Source of the DNA: Planctomycetia bacterium
Lineage (GTDB): Bacteria; Planctomycetota; Phycisphaerae; UBA1845; UTPLA1
Reading direction: 5' to 3'
DNA: 64,000 nucleotides
Assembly: GCA_015075745.1 (NCBI GenBank)
Contig: JABTTW010000001.1
Location: forward strand, 2,790,001-2,854,000
Shown: positions 58,869-64,000 of the stretch, piece by piece
Layout: each line of letters opens with the position of its first letter
Numbering within the stretch: position 1 is the stretch's first letter
Notes under the pieces: generated by a model
The model's database searches: none
Told to the model about the DNA's origin: nothing
Seen by the model: only the letters and a program-made list of their open reading frames with translations
Position numbers and translations under genes: made by a program

Positions 58869-61829
58869 TCACGTCTTCGTTGATTCCTCGACGATTCGGA
58901 TTTCTTCGTCGGTGAGGCCGTAGAGCTGGTAGACGAGCTGGTCGATCTGGCGGTCGGTGGCCTCGATTTGACGCTGAATCGATCTAGTTTCATGCTCAGT
59001 TTTCGCACTTCTCAGAGCTTCAAAAAAGATCTGAATACTCTTGACGCCACTAGCGATCTTTTTCGAAGTATCGTGACATTGGCTGTTGCCGTCGTCGGGT
59101 TTCGGAATTGGAAGATCGCGAGTCTGCTGAATGATGATCTTGGGAAAGTCGTCACGGCGAGCTACGCTATTGCTATTGCGGAAGAACCAAGACATTAGTT
59201 TGCTGTTGATGACTCCAAGCAAATATTGCAGAGACGGCGTGGAAGATATTTCTTGACGTGTAATCAAGCTCTGCACGGATTGCGCGGTAAAGAATTCTTG
59301 GTCAGTGTAAACCGCTTGAAGTCGGAGCTTTCTACTTAATACTTGCCGCAGGAGAATTCGTTCCCCTGAAAAATATTCAATTGGTTTCGATTCCTGTATC
59401 TCCGGGGTAAACGGAATATAACCCGGTTCGCCATGTTGCAGATCATACCTCTGAAGCGTGCCTGTGAATGCGAGAACGGGATTCTCCATGTTTGCCTTGA
59501 TCGAAACTGGCTTGAAAGTCTCGATTCCGCGCTTCACCAAAACAAAGTCAGCGAGTCTGCACGAAGTACCTCGTAGTTTCTCAACGATCTGTACCTCATT
59601 AGTCGAACACGTGATAAGAAACTCGATATGAGGATTATTCGACCAAGAGGCAAAGTCTCCAAGCTTCTTAAAGGCCACGAAATCATGTTGACTTTGAATG
59701 CAAAATCGAGCCGGAAACACAACGAGGTCGACGCTACTAGGTCCAGCCATTCCGCGACCGACGCTTTTCTGGGCGGTAACAATAACCGCATCGATATAGG
59801 CACCCTTGAAAATGTCGAACGGCAACGAGACGAAGGAGGTTGGCACAAAATTCCTAAGGAAGAAATGGCGAAGTGGTTTGGACGATGGCGTCGAAACCCA
59901 GCCGGAAGGAATGATCATTCCGACAAGCCCCTTGAGCCCAAGGAGCCGTGAGGATTTCTCGACAAAAATAATAAAGCTATCCAGCGAATTTGAAGGGCAT
60001 TCGAATGCGCTGCGGAGGTAGAGGCTCTCTTGCTCTCCAAAGAATGAACCGTAGGGTGGATTTCCTATGAGGGCGTCAAATCCGCCGGATTTCATGATTT
60101 CGGAAAATTCGGCGTTCCAATCGAAGACGTTGATTCGCAGCCGTTCCTCCTCGTCGAGGAGTGACATTTGCTTGTTGGCGTAAAAGTCCGGACCGATCAG
60201 GCTGTTGCCGCACTTGATGTTGTCGCCGAGGTCGGGCAGTGCTCGCTCGTGGAAAAGCTTCCACTGCGCGCTCACGCTTTCCGCGGACTCGCCCTCCAGC
60301 ACCTTCAGCAAAAGCGAGAGCTTTGTAACCTCAACCGCCTGGGGGTCGATGTCGACGCCGTAGATATTGTTCAGCAGGATGCGCTTGCGCTCGGCCGTCG
60401 TCAGCCGCCATGCGCCGCCTTTGCCTCTGAAAATCTCAGCCTTCTTGCCAGTGGCGTGCTTCTCGGGATCGTCGGCGACGTACCAGCGGAGGTGCCAGTC
60501 GAGCAGGTATTGATAGGCGGCGATCAGAAACGAGCCGGAGCCGCACGCAGGGTCGAGAATGCGGAGCTTGGCGGCGTCCTTCGGCGTCTTCGAGGGCGGC
60601 GCAGGTATTCGGTCTACTCGGGCGGCGGGTTCGCCAGCAGCTACGCCGGTGGCCGGCTCATCGCCAAGAAGTCGGCCGACCGTGTGGCGCACGATGTAGT
60701 CGACGATGTAGGTGGGGGTGTAATAAACCCCACCCGCCTTCCGTACTTCGGGCTTGGGCTCGACCTTGGCCTGACGGCCCTTAAGAACGATGACTTCGCC
60801 GAGGAACTGTTCGTAAACCTGACCGAGGATGTCGGCGGTGAGAACTGAGAATTCGTATGGGCTCTCGGGATAGTAAAGGCGCTTCAGGATGTCCTTAAGA
60901 ACTTTGTCGTCGATCTCCAGCGAGAGCGTAAGTTCGTCCGGGGACTCGTGGCGATCCTTTTCCTTTCGGAAATGGAAGATGCCGGAGTTGTACTTGTCGT
61001 CGGCGCTGCGGAAGAATTCGCAGAGTCGGGCATAGACCGCGCTGCCGTTTTGCAGAGATTGAAGGCGACCGTAAGGCTCGATGCCGCGATCCTCGCAGAT
61101 ACGCAGGAAGATGATGCGGTCAATGGTGCGCTGGACGGCAAAATTAAGTTCTCGCTGAGAAAGCTGGGGATTACGCAGAGCGACGTTTTTGGCGACGGAT
61201 TTTCGCCAGTCGGCGATTTCGTCCAGGAAAGCGGTGTCGACTTCGGCTGTGCCGCGCTTTTTCCGGGCTGAGACGGCGTATTTGTCGAAGGAGCCCTTGA
61301 GCAGCGATTCGCGGGAGAAGATGCCCGCGATTTCGTCCCATTTGTCGGGATATTCGTCGAAGGTGCAGTAGAAGGTGCGAGCCGTGGATGGCTTGTCGTC
61401 CTTGACGGGCTGACGGCGGCAGTCGTAAACGGCGAATTCCTCGAAGTCGGTCAGGATAGAGAGCGGGAGCTTGGCGGACCACGCGTAGCGGCGAAGCTGA
61501 AAGGCGGGTTCGGCGTCGTTTTTTAAGTTGCGACCGGGTTTCTTGGCCTCGACGAAGAACTTGCGCGTACCGCCGATTCTAAAACAGTAATCGGGAGCCT
61601 TGGTCGCTCCGCCGATCTTGATCGCGTCCTCATGGATGACATCGCGGTAGGCCTCGGCATAGCCCGCGCGATTATTCATGTCCCAGCCGAGTAATTCGAA
61701 CATCGGGTTGATGAAATCAATGCGGCACTGCGTTTCATTGTAATTGGTGGACCGGTAGTGCGCTTCGTCGTTTCGAAATTTCTCGATAAGCGTCACGATT
61801 TCTTCAGGGGGTCCGGCCATGTTGGGCAT
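58869..61829 (-). CDS. Single-chain Type IIG-like restriction-modification enzyme
   Basis: 986 residues. Order: an N-terminal nuclease-like domain with APDYCFRIGG then KFFVEAKKPG (PD...ExK type, about residues 80-98); a helical connector; an N6-adenine methyltransferase core with motif I LDPACGSGSFLIAAY (near 425) and motif IV ALIGNPPYGSFFG (near 590); and a C-terminal TaqI/Eco57I-like target-recognition region. Cutting and methylation would be in one protein. The C-terminal half (about 58960-60000) is clearly AT-richer than the flanking DNA, suggesting exchange of the recognition part. No separate S or R gene is nearby. Confidence 0.9.
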   Translation of the reverse strand: MPNMAGPPEEIVTLIEKFRNDEAHYRSTNYNETQCRIDFINPMFELLGWDMNNRAGYAEAYRDVIHEDAIKIGGATKAPDYCFRIGGTRKFFVEAKKPGRNLKNDAEPAFQLRRYAWSAKLPLSILTDFEEFAVYDCRRQPVKDDKPSTARTFYCTFDEYPDKWDEIAGIFSRESLLKGSFDKYAVSARKKRGTAEVDTAFLDEIADWRKSVAKNVALRNPQLSQRELNFAVQRTIDRIIFLRICEDRGIEPYGRLQSLQNGSAVYARLCEFFRSADDKYNSGIFHFRKEKDRHESPDELTLSLEIDDKVLKDILKRLYYPESPYEFSVLTADILGQVYEQFLGEVIVLKGRQAKVEPKPEVRKAGGVYYTPTYIVDYIVRHTVGRLLGDEPATGVAAGEPAARVDRIPAPPSKTPKDAAKLRILDPACGSGSFLIAAYQYLLDWHLRWYVADDPEKHATGKKAEIFRGKGGAWRLTTAERKRILLNNIYGVDIDPQAVEVTKLSLLLKVLEGESAESVSAQWKLFHERALPDLGDNIKCGNSLIGPDFYANKQMSLLDEEERLRINVFDWNAEFSEIMKSGGFDALIGNPPYGSFFGEQESLYLRSAFECPSNSLDSFIIFVEKSSRLLGLKGLVGMIIPSGWVSTPSSKPLRHFFLRNFVPTSFVSLPFDIFKGAYIDAVIVTAQKSVGRGMAGPSSVDLVVFPARFCIQSQHDFVAFKKLGDFASWSNNPHIEFLITCSTNEVQIVEKLRGTSCRLADFVLVKRGIETFKPVSIKANMENPVLAFTGTLQRYDLQHGEPGYIPFTPEIQESKPIEYFSGERILLRQVLSRKLRLQAVYTDQEFFTAQSVQSLITRQEISSTPSLQYLLGVINSKLMSWFFRNSNSVARRDDFPKIIIQQTRDLPIPKPDDGNSQCHDTSKKIASGVKSIQIFFEALRSAKTEHETRSIQRQIEATDRQIDQLVYQLYGLTDEEIRIVEESTKT

Positions 61830-62432
61830 GATAATACCTAGAGGTCCCTGGGGTCCATACGCCCGGTCAATCAGACCTTGAACAAGAATTACTTGCTGCT
61901 TTCAACGCGCGAGCGCGGAGCAAGAATAATCAGTTGGAGCCCAATCCATCCATGCTCAGCAAGGGACCTCTCAATGCCCGCGCAACCCACCATCCAAACC
62001 ACTCGGCCCCTTTGCCCATCGAATCCTCGCCCCCTTTCTCACCGCGCGCTCCAGGCCCCACGTCTCAGGTCTTTTTCATCCAATTTCCGCCCAAAACGCG
62101 CATCGCCCCAACTCTCGCCCGCCACAAGTGTTGGCACAATCCGCCAGAGCGCTGTGTCACCTTATGTCACCTTGGATTGTCCAAGCCTTGCCGCTCGAAA
62201 CCCCACTCAGGAGGACGTTATCTTGAGCGACTTGCATCTCCATTTCGACATTTCCGCACCTACAGCCAATAGCCTGCAGCCTGCAGCCCAAACCCTTCCC
62301 CCAAGCCCGATAAGACGCAGGCAAGAATTGATTCCCGTGTCGCAAAGGCTTAAACTCTTAATGGTACGAAGCGGCCCTCCGAGGCGCCGCTTTTCACGCC
62401 CAAGTGATTCAATACCAGGCGACGGTGAATAA
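61830..62432. other. Intergenic region with terminator-like hairpin
   Basis: About 600 bases between divergent genes. Frames here have no ribosome site and no recognisable motifs. AAGCGGC (62369-62375) pairs with GCCGCTT (62386-62392) followed by TTT. TGTCACCTTATGTCACCTTG near 62154 contains a short direct repeat (GTCACCTT). Confidence 0.45.
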
Positions 62433-63329
62433 ATGGCCCGCACTCCCGTTTTATTGTGTCTATGCGTCGCAGCCCTGCTCTTCGCCGGATGCACCGAATC
62501 CGAATCCCCCTCGCAGGCCACCCGCGCCGCCGGCGACCTCATGCCCGCCGGCGCACCGGTGAATCCCGACTACGTCGCCGATCAGGCAACCGTCAAGCTC
62601 GCCGTGGCCCGCGAGGTCCCTTCGTACGAGCCGCTGTCCTCGTTTCGTCACGAGCGAAAGGCCCCGAAGACCATCGAGCGAAAGTCGATCGAGGAGTTGA
62701 AGGCCTCCGCGACGAAGAGGTCGCCCCGCGCCGACAAGCCCGCCGCATCCGGCGCATCCTCCGGCGGTGGTTTCTGGAAGCAGCTCGGCGGCAAGCTCCT
62801 CACCGGAGGCGCCGCCGGTTCCGCCAAGCCGCCCGCCGATGACGAGACGACAGACGCCGCCGAAGACAGCGACGAGCCCGCCGCCGCCGAAGACGCCGCC
62901 GAAGACGACGCGTCCGAAGACGCAGCTTCCGAAGACGAACCCTCCGACGACGCATCCGCTGACGACGATGCGTCCGACGATTCCGCCGAAGACGCTTCCG
63001 AAGAATCATCCGAAGACGATGCCGCCGCCGAAGACGAGCCCGACGACTCCGACGCCGCTTCTGACGATGACGCCTCCGACGACGAAGACAGCGCTGCCGA
63101 GGACGCCTCCGACGACGAAGACAGCGCTGCCGAGGACGCCACCGACGACGAAGACAGTGCCGCCGAGGATGATTCCGGCGACGACGACAGCGCTGCCGAG
63201 GACGACGCCGACTCCGAAGACGAGGACGCCGTCGAAGACGACACCGCCTCCGACGACGACGACGCCGTCGAAGACGACAGCGATTCGGGCGACGACGAAG
63301 AAAGCTCCGACGATACCGAAGAGGAGTAA
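62433..63329 (+). CDS. Very acidic repeat lipoprotein
   Basis: 298 residues. The signal MARTPVLLCLCVAALLFAGC is a clear lipobox (Cys20). Residues about 20-130 are mixed and Lys/Arg-containing; residues about 135-298 are almost only Asp, Glu, Ala and Ser, built from an 11-residue unit (DASDDEDSAAE) and relatives. The tail should be disordered, strongly negative and able to bind divalent cations. No function known. The opposite strand also has an open frame over the repeat, which I reject. Confidence 0.8.
   Translation: MARTPVLLCLCVAALLFAGCTESESPSQATRAAGDLMPAGAPVNPDYVADQATVKLAVAREVPSYEPLSSFRHERKAPKTIERKSIEELKASATKRSPRADKPAASGASSGGGFWKQLGGKLLTGGAAGSAKPPADDETTDAAEDSDEPAAAEDAAEDDASEDAASEDEPSDDASADDDASDDSAEDASEESSEDDAAAEDEPDDSDAASDDDASDDEDSAAEDASDDEDSAAEDATDDEDSAAEDDSGDDDSAAEDDADSEDEDAVEDDTASDDDDAVEDDSDSGDDEESSDDTEEE
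63069..63200 (+). repeat. Four 33-bp tandem units in the acidic protein gene
   Basis: Units start at 63069, 63102, 63135 and 63168. The first two are identical; the later two differ at several bases. Each encodes a variant of DASDDEDSAAE. Confidence 0.9.
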
Positions 63330-63428
63330 CCGTGCCGCCCGTCGGGCCCAGCGCCGCCCGGCACTCACCTCACGTTAAGCGCACCTGCATCCTCGATACC
63401 CCGGCGATGCCTGGAAACGAAGAGAACC

Positions 63429-64000
63429 ATGACCTCCGGCGACCCCATCGTCGCGGCCCACAGCGTGGCCGAGGCATTCTTCTACCTGATGGCCAAAAGG
63501 TGCCATCGATGCGGCACCGGTCCGCTCAAGCCCGCCGGCGGCCTCACCAAAACCGACCGCCCCGAAGCCCCCTGGCGCCTCTCCGGCCGATGCCCCAAGT
63601 GTGAATCCGACACCGTTTTCCATTTCCTGATATCGCCGGCCCCCACGCGCGAAGACGCCGCCTCCAGCGTCGTCAACGCCACCGTCGAACCATCCCGCGC
63701 CATCGACCTCCTCGGCTGGCTCACCCTCTTCCAGACCGTCCTCGCCTCCGCCGATCAGGCCGCCGACCGCGAATCAAAGCACGATCTCCTCCACGAGGCC
63801 GGCATGTGCCTCGACGAGGCCCTCAAGTTCTACGGCCCCGGCGAAGAGCTGCCCGGCCCCGACGCATTCTTCAACGGCGAGACCCGCCAGCGCTTCCTCG
63901 ACCACCCGGGCCAGTTCACCCGTTCCCAATGGGCCGATCGCCGCGCCAAGCTCCCCATATCAAAGCGCGAAGACGACCCGCCCCCAAAACAAAAGCGCTG
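63429..64000 (+). CDS. Zinc-ribbon protein, 3' end outside window
   Basis: The frame from ATG 63429 stays open to the window end (about 190 residues shown). Two Cys pairs, KRCHRCGTG and GRCPKCESD about 33 residues apart, look like a zinc ribbon. The helical remainder includes LLGWLTLFQTVLASADQ and MCLDEALKFYGPGEELP. No family recognised. A weak ribosome site (GAAGAGAA) precedes the start. Confidence 0.7.
   Translation, partial: MTSGDPIVAAHSVAEAFFYLMAKRCHRCGTGPLKPAGGLTKTDRPEAPWRLSGRCPKCESDTVFHFLISPAPTREDAASSVVNATVEPSRAIDLLGWLTLFQTVLASADQAADRESKHDLLHEAGMCLDEALKFYGPGEELPGPDAFFNGETRQRFLDHPGQFTRSQWADRRAKLPISKREDDPPPKQKR

Noticed and set aside
61878..62432. 184-codon plus-strand frame
   Set aside because: No ribosome site, low-complexity Pro/Ser composition, no motif; it abuts the real lipoprotein start.
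62648..63364. Ser-rich minus-strand frame over the acidic gene
   Set aside because: It mirrors the Asp/Glu/Ala repeat in the other strand; the plus-strand product has a proper lipoprotein signal.

Overview
The window reads as chromosomal DNA of an uncultured-type planctomycete, probably near the Phycisphaerae. This is an inference. It rests on the 16S rRNA gene (its EUB338 site is the planctomycete type with two further changes), a 16S gene unlinked from 23S-5S, a PEP-CTERM protein, many secreted proteins ending in a dockerin-like Ca-binding tag, a DUF1559-type pseudopilin end, and generally GC-rich coding DNA.

Layout. 1-12.6 kb: an exported-protein region with a DUF1559 fragment, a giant repeat exoprotein with a P-domain, a secreted GH13 amylase, a PEP-CTERM protein, an SGNH hydrolase with an internal TPR, and a Cys-rich repeat protein. 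12.8-14.6 kb: vitamin genes (riboflavin synthase and pdxA). 14.8-18.7 kb: two secreted metalloproteases on the minus strand. 19.2-32.3 kb: housekeeping and envelope genes (inositol-phosphatase family, diguanylate cyclase, phosphomannose isomerase, ArfB, DsbA-like, PIN-TRAM, Tat-exported superoxide dismutase, cyclophilin-FKBP fusion, pyrF).

32.5-41.7 kb: the ribosomal RNA region in an unusual order. A promoter and terminator pair encloses a possible small RNA. It is followed by tRNA-Ile, tRNA-Ala, 23S and 5S with no 16S in front, then a decayed IS256-type fragment, a DUF393 gene, tRNA-Arg and a HupE/UreJ-like gene. The 16S gene comes last, with its own tandem promoters. Each rRNA unit carries a boxA-like antitermination site. 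Next to the 16S, an intact IS256-family element has split the 5' end of a zinc-ribbon membrane gene, leaving an 11-bp direct repeat.

44-50.9 kb: a compact plus-strand run of DUF362, SixA, CHAD, Ppx/GppA-HD, two tandem thymidylate-kinase-like proteins (both start codons overlapping the previous stop) and NAD(P)HX epimerase. SixA, CHAD and Ppx/GppA together point to phosphate or polyphosphate biology. The coupled kinase pair, the second with Arg in place of the Walker A Lys, is the best candidate here for an undescribed functional system.

50.9-64 kb: alpha/beta hydrolase, a CAP-domain lipoprotein, a GT2 glycosyltransferase, asparagine synthase, a CPBP protease, a fatty-acid desaturase, a repeat-rich noncoding stretch with a perfect 23-bp inverted repeat, a single-chain Type IIG-like restriction-modification protein with an AT-richer C-terminal half, a very acidic repeat lipoprotein, and a zinc-ribbon protein cut by the window end. 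No CRISPR array, prophage or integrase was seen.
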